A stretch of 64,000 bases of DNA from Alphaproteobacteria bacterium (GTDB taxonomy: Bacteria > Pseudomonadota > Alphaproteobacteria > Rhizobiales > Xanthobacteraceae). The notes under the pieces were generated by a model, which saw only the letters and a list, made by a program, of their open reading frames with translations, was not told where the DNA came from and did not search any database. Position 1 is the first letter of the stretch. Every line of letters begins with the position of its first letter. Below, piece after piece: positions 34,752 through 43,990 of the stretch. Both the position numbers and the translations under genes were made by a program. The stretch covers positions 1 through 64,000 of the forward strand of contig VAZV01000128.1 in the NCBI GenBank assembly GCA_005884765.1. The letters are read 5' to 3'.

Positions 34752-34830
34752 TTACCGGTCCGCGGATTGGAACCAATGCCTTGGCTCGGCGATATCGCTT
34801 GTGGTGAACCCTTGCGCAAGTGACCAGCTT
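34752..34830 (-). pseudogene. N-terminal remnant of a paralog of the 33131 protein
   Basis: Minus-strand codons read SLAQGFTTSDIAEPRHWFQ and then stop, resembling FAQGFSSSDVADRKHL in the secreted protein at 33131-33484, including the AQ before the mature end. No further similarity follows, so it looks like the stump of a duplicated gene, now 5' of the GH5 gene. Confidence 0.35.
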
Positions 34831-34959
34831 GAAAACCGCACAACCGAGCACCGATCCAAGGCAGACGCGGCCTCTCGCTGCAACTCGCGAATTGCCTTAT
34901 AGTTTCGTGCGCCCTTCCGACGCACGGTGGGGTCAATTTGCACGCGCAGAGCGCTCAGC

Positions 34960-36195
34960 ATGAGTTCGTTCCTTCCGGCATTTATTCTGATTTGTGCGGT
35001 CTCCTTCAATGCCATCCTTGCGGTGATCAATGGTCACGTCATAACGCTGGCACGCGGTCACGTGATTATGGCTGAGGTCGCCGTATATGCCGGCGCGTTC
35101 GCGATTATCGTATCTCGCGCCGATTGCAGAATGTTGCCGTGGTTGCTGCTGATATTCTTCATCGTTCTGATGGGCATGTTTGTCTCGGTTGGAAACGGCG
35201 AATTTAATGCGAAGTACGTCAGAGACGTTCTGGTTATCCCCGTCTTCATCATGTTGGGAATGACGTATCAGGCCAACACCTTCTCGAGGTCGTTCCTCGT
35301 TCTTCACACGATCATATTCCTGGTTGCTGTTCTGGAGATCGTCAGTCCGGATACCTACGCGACAATTTTCAAGATCCTGGATTACTACATCAACACACGT
35401 GATTTCACCGCGAACTCGTTCTGGAACACTGAATCAACGTTATTTGTCAGCGCGACGCGCCCGGGCGAACGCTTCTTTGGCTTCGTCGACTGGCACCGTG
35501 CGTCCTCGATCTTCCTGGAGCCGGTTTCCCTCGGCAATTACTGCGTGATCGCGGCGATCCTGATCGTCGCGTGCTGGCGTGAGCTAGGCATGGCGGCCAG
35601 ATTCTATCTGATCGGGTCGACGCTTTTTCTTCTCGTCGCCTGCGACGGCAGGCTTGCCTCGGTCTCCATTGTGATCGTCCTGCTTTCGGTGATCGTGCTG
35701 CACAACGTCTCAAGTCGAGTGTCGACATTTTACCTCCCGGTCATTGTGCTCCTCTCGGCGGGATACGTCCGCCTCACTCACAACTACGGGGGATACGACA
35801 ACTTCGTCGGCCGGGTCGCCGGTACGATCAATGCACTATCCCAGCTCGACCTGTTCGAGCTTATGGGCCTTAATGCCAGGGCTGCCGAAAATGCAGCGGA
35901 TTACGGCATCGTATATTTTATCCTGTCGCAGTCCTTGATCGGCGTGGTGGTTATTTGGCTCACGGTTTGCCTGCTTGCGCCGGGACGAACGTCCACTTCG
36001 CGCGCCTACGTTCATGCTATCGCGATATTCATCCCGCTGAACCTGATGGTGAGCTACTCGTTCTTCTCGATCAAGGTGGCGTCCCTGATTTGGTTTTTGT
36101 ACGGGTACTTTCACGTTCGGGATCTGGCATACGAGGCGGAATACTCCGGCGATCGAGATGTCATTTCTCCCATTGTGATGCGTCCTGCCGCCTAA
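34960..36195 (+). CDS. Polysaccharide polymerase-like membrane protein (Wzy type)
   Basis: A 411-aa protein from ATG 34960 (an upstream in-frame start exists at 34927) with about ten membrane helices and one large loop after helix 5 that includes RPGERFFGFVDWHRASSIF, a Wzy/O-antigen-ligase-like arrangement. The sequence family itself is weakly conserved, so the call rests on topology and position between a GH5 gene and a methyltransferase in an EPS cluster. It would join lipid-linked repeats at the periplasmic face. Another candidate membrane protein of this kind is at 45911. Confidence 0.65.
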   Translation: MSSFLPAFILICAVSFNAILAVINGHVITLARGHVIMAEVAVYAGAFAIIVSRADCRMLPWLLLIFFIVLMGMFVSVGNGEFNAKYVRDVLVIPVFIMLGMTYQANTFSRSFLVLHTIIFLVAVLEIVSPDTYATIFKILDYYINTRDFTANSFWNTESTLFVSATRPGERFFGFVDWHRASSIFLEPVSLGNYCVIAAILIVACWRELGMAARFYLIGSTLFLLVACDGRLASVSIVIVLLSVIVLHNVSSRVSTFYLPVIVLLSAGYVRLTHNYGGYDNFVGRVAGTINALSQLDLFELMGLNARAAENAADYGIVYFILSQSLIGVVVIWLTVCLLAPGRTSTSRAYVHAIAIFIPLNLMVSYSFFSIKVASLIWFLYGYFHVRDLAYEAEYSGDRDVISPIVMRPAA

Positions 36196-36245
36196 GTCGC
36201 ACGGACCGCCCGTCGAGATCCACCGGAGAATATACGGAGGTCCGA

Positions 36246-37151
36246 ATGCTAAAACGATGGCTTAGTGCAACCGCTCGAACAGCAGGGTTCGATATTTACA
36301 AAGCGAATCGCGGGCTATCGCCATGGAGCAATACGGTCCATGATTTTTATCCTGTTCAGCCAAAACCTCGCTGGAAAAAGGGAAGCCAAACGTTCGAACA
36401 TCTTTGGAAGGTTCTGAATGAAAATCGGAACGAATATGAAGGATTCCTAGAGACATTGGGCCGCAATAGCGACGTTCTTCACTCGATTAACCGGGAACAG
36501 AGGTCTGCAACGGGTCCGTTTTGGAATAACACTTGGTTTACCGCCCTCGACGCCGCAGCTCTGGTGAACTTCATAGGCTGGAAGAAACCCTCGCGATATA
36601 TTGAAGTTGGATCGGGAAATTCTACAAACTTCGCACGCTTTGCCATCGATTTTTGGCGTCTCGACACCGAGATGTTGTCGATTGATCCGAAGCCACGGCG
36701 CGAAATCGATCAGCTTTGTCCCAAGGTCATTCGGAAACCATTGGAAGAATGCGATCTAGACGTCTTTGACGTCCTTGATCGTAACGATATTCTTTTTTTT
36801 GATGGGTCGCATCGCGTATTTTCGAACTCTGACGTTACTGTTTTTTTCTTTGAGGTGCTTCCACGACTCAAGCGAGGAGTAATTGTGCATATCCATGATA
36901 TTTTCTTTCCAAACGATTATCCTGAGGAGTGGAACAACAGGCTGTACAATGAACAATATTTACTGGCTGCGATGCTTATGTGCGAAAAACCGCCATTCAA
37001 AGTGATCGCTCCCATTCAATTCATCTGCTGCGATGACGATCTTGCGCGGAGGGTGAAACGTATCTTCGCGGCATCGAGCAATGAGATTCCGTTTTACTAT
37101 CCAGACAGCCCGCGCAAGCCGGGAGCGTCATTCTGGCTAGAAATCACTTAG
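36246..37151 (+). CDS. Class I SAM-dependent methyltransferase-like protein
   Basis: A 301-aa protein from ATG 36246, which has GGAGG upstream; the longer open frame overlaps the preceding gene and is not used. The SAM fold is seen in RYIEVGSGNSTNFARFA, then LSIDPKPR, DILFFDGSHR and GVIVHIHDIFFPNDYP, where the HDIF segment is typical of Methyltransf_24. It could methylate an EPS sugar. Codon usage is more AT-rich than the neighbours, a sign of recent transfer. Its 3' end overlaps that of the convergent glycosyltransferase by 15 bases. Confidence 0.75.
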   Translation: MLKRWLSATARTAGFDIYKANRGLSPWSNTVHDFYPVQPKPRWKKGSQTFEHLWKVLNENRNEYEGFLETLGRNSDVLHSINREQRSATGPFWNNTWFTALDAAALVNFIGWKKPSRYIEVGSGNSTNFARFAIDFWRLDTEMLSIDPKPRREIDQLCPKVIRKPLEECDLDVFDVLDRNDILFFDGSHRVFSNSDVTVFFFEVLPRLKRGVIVHIHDIFFPNDYPEEWNNRLYNEQYLLAAMLMCEKPPFKVIAPIQFICCDDDLARRVKRIFAASSNEIPFYYPDSPRKPGASFWLEIT

Positions 37152-38402
37152 TTGAGACATCTCGGCTTTTGCCACTGATCTTGAACTGTTTCCTGGGGAT
37201 ATTCGTGTAGTGTCGACAATGAACTCCAATAACTTTTGACCTAACCGCACCGGATCGAACAAATCTGCCTCTTCGGCCAAATTGGCTCTCCAAGTTTCCA
37301 AGATCTTAGGCTCTATCAAAACGCCTTCCAACGCCCTGCGCCATGCGTCCGTATCCCCGGCACGCACCAACAACCCATTGCGCTCATGATTTACAAGCTC
37401 AGGGATCCCGCCCTTATCGCTTCCAATAACTGGAAGCCCCTGGCTTAGGGCGTGAATTACGACCCCTGGTGAGTTCTCCCGCCAGATGGAAGGAACGCAA
37501 AGGACGTCGCTTCCCTGCATAAAATTGCTCACTTGCTGCTGTGTCACATGCCCATGAAACCGGCACCATCCGCGGTCTCCAAATCGCTCGCGTAGCAGAT
37601 TTGCTTCCTGACCACCGCCAAGGATATTCAATTCGAACTCGAACGACTTTGCCACCTCATCGAGCGCGTTCAAGAGAACATCCACTCCTTTTGCAGCATG
37701 CAAGCGCCCCACGTACAAGAATCTTACTTTCGTGCCGGCTGCGCGGATAGCGGTGGGTTCCGGATACGTGTTCGCATTCAGCAAAACAGCATTGAGATAT
37801 TTTTTCACCGAAATGTATTCGGCCGCAGCTTCCAGGTTAGCTCTTGAAGGCGAGCAAAATGCCAGCCGTGCGATGCTGGAGACCGCGGAGAAACGAAGCC
37901 TTCCAATCACCTTGCATGCTGTGCAGCGCCTGACGCACTCTTTACCGTTGCTGAACATACCTCCTTTGAAGCAAACGAGGTTAAGGTCGTGCATGAAATA
38001 GACGGTTGGTATATCGCGACGTCCAATTTCGTAGAGGCTGTTATAACCGAGACCCGCGATAACATGCACCATGGTGCAATCAGGTTGAAATTCATCGAGG
38101 ACCGCGGACATTTTTCGCCTGTTGTCGGGATCAAGGTGATCCTGCAAATACCACAATGGCTTTTGCCATTTGGGTGCATTCGCATGCGTGCTGTAGGTGT
38201 ATTGCCGGCGATACCTCAAGCGCCACACTTCTAGTCCATCAATCGTTTCACCTTGAAGCTCTTGTTGGCCCTTCTCGGCAGCCGTCAAGACCCCCATCTG
38301 GTGACCTTGCGAGGCCAGCCACTTGGTCAAATTCAGAGCCGAATCTTCTCCGCCTCCATAGACGTACGGAGGGAACGTGGAAAAGATCGAAAGAATCTTC
38401 AT
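37137..38402 (-). CDS. Glycosyltransferase family 4
   Basis: A 421-aa GT-B enzyme. The N-terminal domain starts ILSIFSTFPPYVYGGGE and has VYFMHDLNLVC. The C-terminal donor domain has VRFLYVGRLHAAKGVD and the nucleotide-sugar motif VPSIWRENSPGVVIHALSQGLPVIG (EX7E type), then GGIPELV. It has a Cys-rich segment CVRRCTACK (about residues 160-170). It acts in the cytoplasm on a lipid-linked EPS intermediate; sugar specificity is unknown. Confidence 0.88.
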   Translation of the reverse strand: MKILSIFSTFPPYVYGGGEDSALNLTKWLASQGHQMGVLTAAEKGQQELQGETIDGLEVWRLRYRRQYTYSTHANAPKWQKPLWYLQDHLDPDNRRKMSAVLDEFQPDCTMVHVIAGLGYNSLYEIGRRDIPTVYFMHDLNLVCFKGGMFSNGKECVRRCTACKVIGRLRFSAVSSIARLAFCSPSRANLEAAAEYISVKKYLNAVLLNANTYPEPTAIRAAGTKVRFLYVGRLHAAKGVDVLLNALDEVAKSFEFELNILGGGQEANLLRERFGDRGWCRFHGHVTQQQVSNFMQGSDVLCVPSIWRENSPGVVIHALSQGLPVIGSDKGGIPELVNHERNGLLVRAGDTDAWRRALEGVLIEPKILETWRANLAEEADLFDPVRLGQKLLEFIVDTTRISPGNSSRSVAKAEMSQLSDF

Positions 38403-38506
38403 CTGATCGAGAGCTCTAATTGTGGACCGGCCTTAGCTCGATTTGACGACCCGGCTTGGCGTCGCATGCCACTTCCGCGGACATAGTGAAAAGCTTTGAA
38501 GCACGG

Positions 38507-39268
38507 CTATGCGTAAGGGATACCTCGTCGACCGGTGGCTTTTCTAACCATCGGAGAGAGAAGGCGCCGGCTGCCGGTCTTCAGGGCTTGGGCAATCCCG
38601 GTCGGGGTCAGGACGTGGCTGCCAAGATTGCGCCTGGAATCAACATCGGGGTGGTACTGATCTTGAACGCAGGGAGCTGGGTCGAGCTGAAACACGCTTA
38701 AGGCCGGGGCCACCACGGATTCAGGGTGGAACAAGAACCAATCGACAGGCCCAAAGGTGCGAGGCGGACTAGAGGCAAGCCAACTCGCGACTTCCCGCTT
38801 GATGACGTATCCCGCGGCACCCCAGGCGCCCGAATAAACTCGAAAGACCTTCATTTGGCCTGCCTGGGAAATGGGCTTTCGCGCCAGTTTCATTCCTTGA
38901 AGCGTTGTTTCGAACCTTACGATATCTGCGGAGTTGTGGATCCAGGAGGAGTCTTTCAGAAGCGTTGCTATTTCATCCGAAACGTGAACGTCGTCTTCAA
39001 AGACTGCAGCGTATTGATCATCGCCGGATGCGATCGTCGACCAGGCCAATTTGTGACTCAAAAAAATCCCGATCTCCGACGGCATCCATTGATAAGGACG
39101 CTCGCCATTCTCGGCCAAGGTTCGAAAACTCAGCAGCTCTCGATCGCTCAGCGACGTACCATCGACCGCTGCTATGCGAACAAACGAAATACCAAGCTGA
39201 TCGAATTGTCTCCTCATATGCGCCAAGCGCTCTGCTGCTCGATCCAAATTGATGACATAAGTGCGCAT
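38507..39268 (-). CDS. Glycosyltransferase family 25
   Basis: A 253-aa protein with the GT25 start MRTYVINLDRAAERLAHM, the IAAVDG segment, PSEIGIFLSHKLAW and the metal-binding acidic motif AAVFEDDVHVSDE, typical of LPS/capsule galactosyl- or glucosyl-transferases of the Lob/Lgt family. The length is usual. It is divergent from the flippase gene and lies upstream of the GT4 gene on the same strand, 104 bp apart. Confidence 0.88.
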   Translation of the reverse strand: MRTYVINLDRAAERLAHMRRQFDQLGISFVRIAAVDGTSLSDRELLSFRTLAENGERPYQWMPSEIGIFLSHKLAWSTIASGDDQYAAVFEDDVHVSDEIATLLKDSSWIHNSADIVRFETTLQGMKLARKPISQAGQMKVFRVYSGAWGAAGYVIKREVASWLASSPPRTFGPVDWFLFHPESVVAPALSVFQLDPAPCVQDQYHPDVDSRRNLGSHVLTPTGIAQALKTGSRRLLSPMVRKATGRRGIPYA

Positions 39269-39397
39269 GAGTTTACATCGTACTCCCGAGCAGCATCAGA
39301 ACTTCGTCAGTCCAGCTTGAGTGATCTGTCATGATCAGACATCATGTCGCCGTCCTTAAGCCCCAGCGATCGAATTGGTTCCAATCCGGGCGCGATC

Positions 39398-40915
39398 ATG
39401 AGTAGCGGAAGCGAGTTCGCAGGGTCCCCTGCCAATCAGCCAGTGCTGGCCCATCGTGCCACGTCGGGCGCCATGTGGATCGCGCTCGAAATGGGCAGCA
39501 CCCAGGCAACGTCGCTGGCGGTGTTTGCGGTCATGGCCCGCTTCGTTACCCCTGCCGATTTCGGCCTGATTAGCATCAGCTATCTGGCGATCTATACTTT
39601 CAAAACCCTGGTGATCGACAACGTCGTGTTGGCCGTGAGCCGAAAGACGCAGCCATCGGATCTCGAATATACCACCAGTTTTTGGCTAACCCTTGCACTC
39701 GCGGCTATCGCGTCACTTGCCACCTTCCTGTCGGGGGGAATGGCCGAGCGGCTGATGAATGCGCCTCACCTCAAGGACGTGATGTCCGCCATGAGCGTAA
39801 TCGTCTTGTTTATGGGATTAGCCCGCACCCACGAAATGCGCTTAATTCGACTGTTTCAGTTTCGCACCCTGGCATTCCGTGGCATCGTTGGAACAGCCTT
39901 GGGGGGTGCAATTGGCGTCGCTCTTGCCGCGCGCGGCTATGGGCTCGTCGCATTGGTCATCCAGCAAATTTCAACCAGCGCAATATCGCTGGCTCTTCTT
40001 TGGGCATCCTCCTCTTGGACTCCCTCCTTTCGTATCTCGAAAGAAACAGCCCTCGAAACCCTGTTCTTTATGCGAACGATGGCGCCTTCAAGCATCCTGA
40101 ACGTCGCCAGCCAAAACTGCGATACGTTCCTCGTCGCCTATTTCTTCGGACCCGCCAACGCAGGCATCTATGCCATTGCGAAACGCCTGCGGCTGGCCCT
40201 GCAACTGGTTGCGGCTACGCCAATCAGTGGCGTCGTTTTTCCCACGCTCGCCGAAGTCCAGGCCGACGGTGAGCGATTGAAAAACGTGTCACAACGAATG
40301 ATAGTTCTGATTTCCTTCATTTGTGTGCCGGTCTTTGTGGGCTCGTCGAGCATCGCCCGTGAAGCCATTTCTGTGGGCTTTGGGCAGCAATGGGCGGCCG
40401 CGGGCCCTATCTTTTCGGTGCTTGCACTGGGAGGAATCTTCGCCATCTTGCAAAATGTCAGCGATACAATGTTCATTGTGAGAAACCGGCAAATCTGGTC
40501 GCTCTATATCGTGCTCATCCAGACCGCACTTGCGGTTCTGCTGTTTTTTCCAATAAAAATTCTGGGGCCGGCCTACCTGGCAGTTCCTTTCATTTTGCCT
40601 TACGCGGTGACGTTTCCCCTTTCGGCCTTCCTGGTTTCACGGCTAACAGGCCTTACTTTCTCTGAATGGCTGACCTCCATAATGCCATCCCTGGCTTCAT
40701 CTGCCTTGATGTTCGGCGCGGTCAAGCTGATCGATTCCAGCGTAACCTTTCCGAATAACCTGTCGCAAGCAGCGCTCTGTTCGGTTTTAGGCGCAGTCGT
40801 TTATTTATTCGTGATGCTGATTGTTAGCCGAAGAACAGTGGTATCAACGTTCGGCCTCGTCTTGGATCTGGTCCACTCGCGCCCGTTGCATGCGAAACTC
40901 GCGCGGCACGGATGA
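39398..40915 (+). CDS. Polysaccharide flippase (Wzx/MOP superfamily)
   Basis: A 505-aa polytopic protein with 12-14 predicted helices. Motifs of the PST family are visible: ATSGAMWIALEM near the start, VTPADFGLISISYL, MAPSSILNVASQNCDTFLVAYFFGP, AGIYAIAKRL and FPTLAEVQAD. It would move lipid-linked EPS repeats across the inner membrane. The start is either ATG 39398 or ATG 39344; neither has a good ribosome site. Its last 72 bases overlap the end of the convergent glycosyltransferase gene. Confidence 0.9.
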   Translation: MSSGSEFAGSPANQPVLAHRATSGAMWIALEMGSTQATSLAVFAVMARFVTPADFGLISISYLAIYTFKTLVIDNVVLAVSRKTQPSDLEYTTSFWLTLALAAIASLATFLSGGMAERLMNAPHLKDVMSAMSVIVLFMGLARTHEMRLIRLFQFRTLAFRGIVGTALGGAIGVALAARGYGLVALVIQQISTSAISLALLWASSSWTPSFRISKETALETLFFMRTMAPSSILNVASQNCDTFLVAYFFGPANAGIYAIAKRLRLALQLVAATPISGVVFPTLAEVQADGERLKNVSQRMIVLISFICVPVFVGSSSIAREAISVGFGQQWAAAGPIFSVLALGGIFAILQNVSDTMFIVRNRQIWSLYIVLIQTALAVLLFFPIKILGPAYLAVPFILPYAVTFPLSAFLVSRLTGLTFSEWLTSIMPSLASSALMFGAVKLIDSSVTFPNNLSQAALCSVLGAVVYLFVMLIVSRRTVVSTFGLVLDLVHSRPLHAKLARHG

Positions 40916-42157
40916 ACGTTCCACCCCGTCCAGCAAATCGACAAACTCGTTGCTTTGGATATGTTTGTTGTGGATTTCCAGATACCGCTCGCAATCACCA
41001 GACCTATCATCGGACGATGCGAGAAATTTGCGAATAGTCCTTTGATCCAACGGAAAAACACACGTCTCGAAGCCAGGAATAAGCCCTTCGCACGCCTGCA
41101 ATGACGCAAATACCGGCCGCGCATATTGAAGGGATTCAATAATCTTGGTCTTTGTTCCCCCGCCGCTAACCGGGCAGATCGACGCACGAGACTTCGAATA
41201 GAGCTCGTGCAAGTTATCGACATATCCGAGAATGAACACGCAACTTGTCGTGCTCGCAATATCCCTGACAATCTCCGCATCGCCGACGGAGCCTGCAATC
41301 GCAAGCCTGCAGTTAATTCCGGCGGAGATGAAGTCGATCAAGAATTCGCGGAGGCCGATCACATTGAAATGGTGCTTGGTGCCGACAAACAGAAGGTCGT
41401 AGGCAAAATCGCAAACCGGCGGCGTTCGAACAACTGAGTGATCGCCGAAATCGTTCAAATAGGGGAAGAGCACAAGCTTTGGTCGATCAATAAGCGATCG
41501 GCCGATCAGCCATTCTGCGTAAGAATTGCTGAGTACCATCGTTGAGGCCTCTAAGATTCCCAGTTCGCGGCGCGCACGCAATAGAACTGAAAGATGATAG
41601 GTGGGGCGCCCCGAGACCCGTCTGTTCAATAAAAATTCAATATCGTTCTGATCGATGATCCAATCCTCGCCAACCAACCCGTTGAAGTAAGTTACCGTAT
41701 GGGCATAGCCCACGATCAAGAGCCGCGGTTTGCCGTCCTTGATCTGCTTCCACTTTGGAGCGATTCCGGGAACGCGAATTTTCAGCAGGCGCTTGGTCAG
41801 TTTGGGAAAACATGTGATCAGCAGGTTCTTGCATAACCGAAGGGGCTCATCGAAGACCGACCAGGCTTCAATTTTCAGGTTGAATTCCGGGAATTGCTCC
41901 GCGAACACGGCCTCGTCGATTGCTCGCCAGTTGTTCTTTCCGGCTTTGGAACTGGAGCGGTAATTCTTCGAATAGACGGTCACACGGTGGCCCCGTCGTC
42001 GTAGGAAACGAAGCAATTGTAGCGCTCGGTTAGCACTCCCTTCGGTCATCCCCATGAAATTATAGGCATAGGCAAAAACAATGCCTTCCGATCCTTCCGA
42101 TGTCGGCGCTGGCTTTGCCAATGAACTACACCCTCGCTCCGGACCACCACTGACCAA
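40844..42157 (-). CDS. Glycosyltransferase, GT-B fold
   Basis: A 437-aa protein. The N-terminal half begins after about 25 residues with GIVFAYAYNFMGMTEGSANRAL. The C-terminal half has LLFVGTKHHFNV, FILGYVDNLHELY and SICPVSGGGTKTKIIESLQYARPVFAS, the donor-binding motif of GT1/GT4-like enzymes. The annotated 5' end is TTG-started and overlaps the upstream gene by about 30 bases; a second TTG near 42118 is also possible. The 3' end overlaps the flippase gene on the other strand by 72 bases. Sugar specificity is unknown. Confidence 0.82.
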   Translation of the reverse strand: MVSGGPERGCSSLAKPAPTSEGSEGIVFAYAYNFMGMTEGSANRALQLLRFLRRRGHRVTVYSKNYRSSSKAGKNNWRAIDEAVFAEQFPEFNLKIEAWSVFDEPLRLCKNLLITCFPKLTKRLLKIRVPGIAPKWKQIKDGKPRLLIVGYAHTVTYFNGLVGEDWIIDQNDIEFLLNRRVSGRPTYHLSVLLRARRELGILEASTMVLSNSYAEWLIGRSLIDRPKLVLFPYLNDFGDHSVVRTPPVCDFAYDLLFVGTKHHFNVIGLREFLIDFISAGINCRLAIAGSVGDAEIVRDIASTTSCVFILGYVDNLHELYSKSRASICPVSGGGTKTKIIESLQYARPVFASLQACEGLIPGFETCVFPLDQRTIRKFLASSDDRSGDCERYLEIHNKHIQSNEFVDLLDGVERSSVPREFRMQRARVDQIQDEAER

Positions 42158-43979
42158 GCACCCGCATCAGAAACACCGGATTGCCCAACAGGTAGCGACG
42201 CCATAGCCGCCCGGGCTCGCGCAACAGCCGATACAGCCATTCCAGTCGCGCCGCGCGCACCCACGGCGGCGCCCGCGAGACGTCTCCTGCGAGAAAATCG
42301 AATAGTGCGCCGACGCCGAAGCCCAGGCGGCAGCCAGTGGCCTCGAGATTTTCGGCAAGCCACATCTCCTGCATCGGGTTGCCCATGGCCACCAGCACGA
42401 CATCGGCCTGTGATGCGATGATCTTGGCTCGGATTGCCACGGTGTCGCCGGTACGGGAGTAGCCATTCTGACAACCTGCGATCCGGTGCCGACCGCCGCA
42501 GATCGCGATCAGCCTCGCGGCCGCACGTTCGGCGACCCCGGAAGAGCTTCCAAGAAAAAATATTCGATAACTGTTCCGCGTATTCCTGAAGTAGTACGGC
42601 GTAAAATCGGTGCCATTCAGATTTTGCGGAAAGCTTGACCCGAACAGGATGCGGCTTGCGGCGTCGACGCCAACGCCATCGTTCATCACCAGGCATCGCT
42701 TCAAGACGGCGCAGAACCTGTCGTCGCTCGAAGCAACGTTGAGCGCGTTGGCGTTGGCAAAAGCGACGATCGTCGAGGTGGCCTGGTCGTATTCCGCATC
42801 GATCTTGTCGACCGCCTCGGCCCGGGTGCCGACAAAGACGGGCACGTCGAGAATGGTACGGCGCCTCGCACCGAGCACGTCGTCATAGAATGACTGATAG
42901 CGCCGCGACACATGCTCCCAGCTGTGGCGTGAAGCAGCCGCCATCGATTTTTTCCGAGACGACGAATAGTCGTCCGCGGCTTCCTGCCATCGCTGCAAAA
43001 AAGCCGCAGCAGCGCCATCGGCCTCGTCAAAATTCACGTTCAAGCCAACGCCGCTGTCTGCGATTAACCGCTCGAACGGCGCAATTTTGCTCAACAGCGG
43101 AAACAGGCCCGCCGACATACCCTCGATCGCAGCGATCCCGAATCCCTCGTATTCGGAGCAGGACACAATGATCGAACAGCTCCCGATCAGCTTCCTGATC
43201 TGTGCATCCCCAGGCGATTCGACGATCGTGAGCGCGTCGCCGACGCCGCAGGCATGGGCCAACCCATGCAGTTGCCGCACGCCAAGATCCCACGGCTGCC
43301 CCGCGATGGTCAGTCTCCAGTCAGCATCACGCCGCAGCAGCGCGGCAAGGAAGAGGATCAGCCGGTCGAGCCGCTTGTTGTCCGAGAACCTGCCGATCCA
43401 GATCATCGACTTGACAGGATGCCGCGACGCGGCGTCCTTAAATTTCGAGATGTTCACGCCGTTCTCGATGCAGACCAGGCCGCGCGCCCTGATCCGGCTA
43501 AACTGGCTCTGGTCGATCAAGCTCACTGCGGCGACACCGTCGTACCAAACCATCGATACCCGTGTGACCGTGGCAAAGTAGATTTGCTTGAGCCGCGCGG
43601 CGAAAGACGTATGGAAAAATCCGCCGTGGGTGGAGACGACAAGCTTCTTGTGGTGCAGCAGCTTGGTCCAGGCCAGAAAGTCGAAGAAGAAATCGATCGC
43701 ATGCACGTGAACGACGTCGGCATCTCCGATGTGCCGCAAGGCCGCCGGGGCGATCGGATAACGCGAAGATCCGACAAATGGTATCCTGATAATTTCGATC
43801 CCGGCGATCGTCTCGCGCGCCGCGAGCTTCGCGGGTTTGTCGGTTTTGAACAACCTGTCCAGCGTTATGACTCGCACCGTGTGGCCCTCGCCAGCCTGTC
43901 GCGTGGCGAGCTCCCAGACGACGCTCTCGAATCCACCGATGGCCGGATAAAACTGGCGAACCACGTGCACGATACGCAT
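42126..43979 (-). CDS. Bifunctional glycosyltransferase: GT4 fused to WecG/TagA/CpsF (GT26)
   Basis: A 617-aa protein from ATG 43979 with two complete modules. Residues about 1-370 are a GT4 enzyme: IVHVVRQFYPAIGGFESVV, VVHVHAIDF, THGGFF, MIWIGRFSDNKRLDRLI and CSEYEGFGIAAIEGM. Residues about 380-617 are a WecG/TagA (GT26) domain: VFVGTRAEAV, NANALNVASSDDRF, MNDGVGVDAAS, NLNGTDFTPY, FFLGSSSGVAERAA, VAMGNPMQEMWL and GVGALFDFLAG. Separate proteins usually do these jobs (for example GumH and GumM in xanthan synthesis). The fusion would couple two successive sugar additions on the membrane. It sits between two other EPS genes and shares its strand with them. Confidence 0.88.
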   Translation of the reverse strand: MRIVHVVRQFYPAIGGFESVVWELATRQAGEGHTVRVITLDRLFKTDKPAKLAARETIAGIEIIRIPFVGSSRYPIAPAALRHIGDADVVHVHAIDFFFDFLAWTKLLHHKKLVVSTHGGFFHTSFAARLKQIYFATVTRVSMVWYDGVAAVSLIDQSQFSRIRARGLVCIENGVNISKFKDAASRHPVKSMIWIGRFSDNKRLDRLILFLAALLRRDADWRLTIAGQPWDLGVRQLHGLAHACGVGDALTIVESPGDAQIRKLIGSCSIIVSCSEYEGFGIAAIEGMSAGLFPLLSKIAPFERLIADSGVGLNVNFDEADGAAAAFLQRWQEAADDYSSSRKKSMAAASRHSWEHVSRRYQSFYDDVLGARRRTILDVPVFVGTRAEAVDKIDAEYDQATSTIVAFANANALNVASSDDRFCAVLKRCLVMNDGVGVDAASRILFGSSFPQNLNGTDFTPYYFRNTRNSYRIFFLGSSSGVAERAAARLIAICGGRHRIAGCQNGYSRTGDTVAIRAKIIASQADVVLVAMGNPMQEMWLAENLEATGCRLGFGVGALFDFLAGDVSRAPPWVRAARLEWLYRLLREPGRLWRRYLLGNPVFLMRVLGQWWSGARV

Positions 43980-43990
43980 GCCGACGTGCC

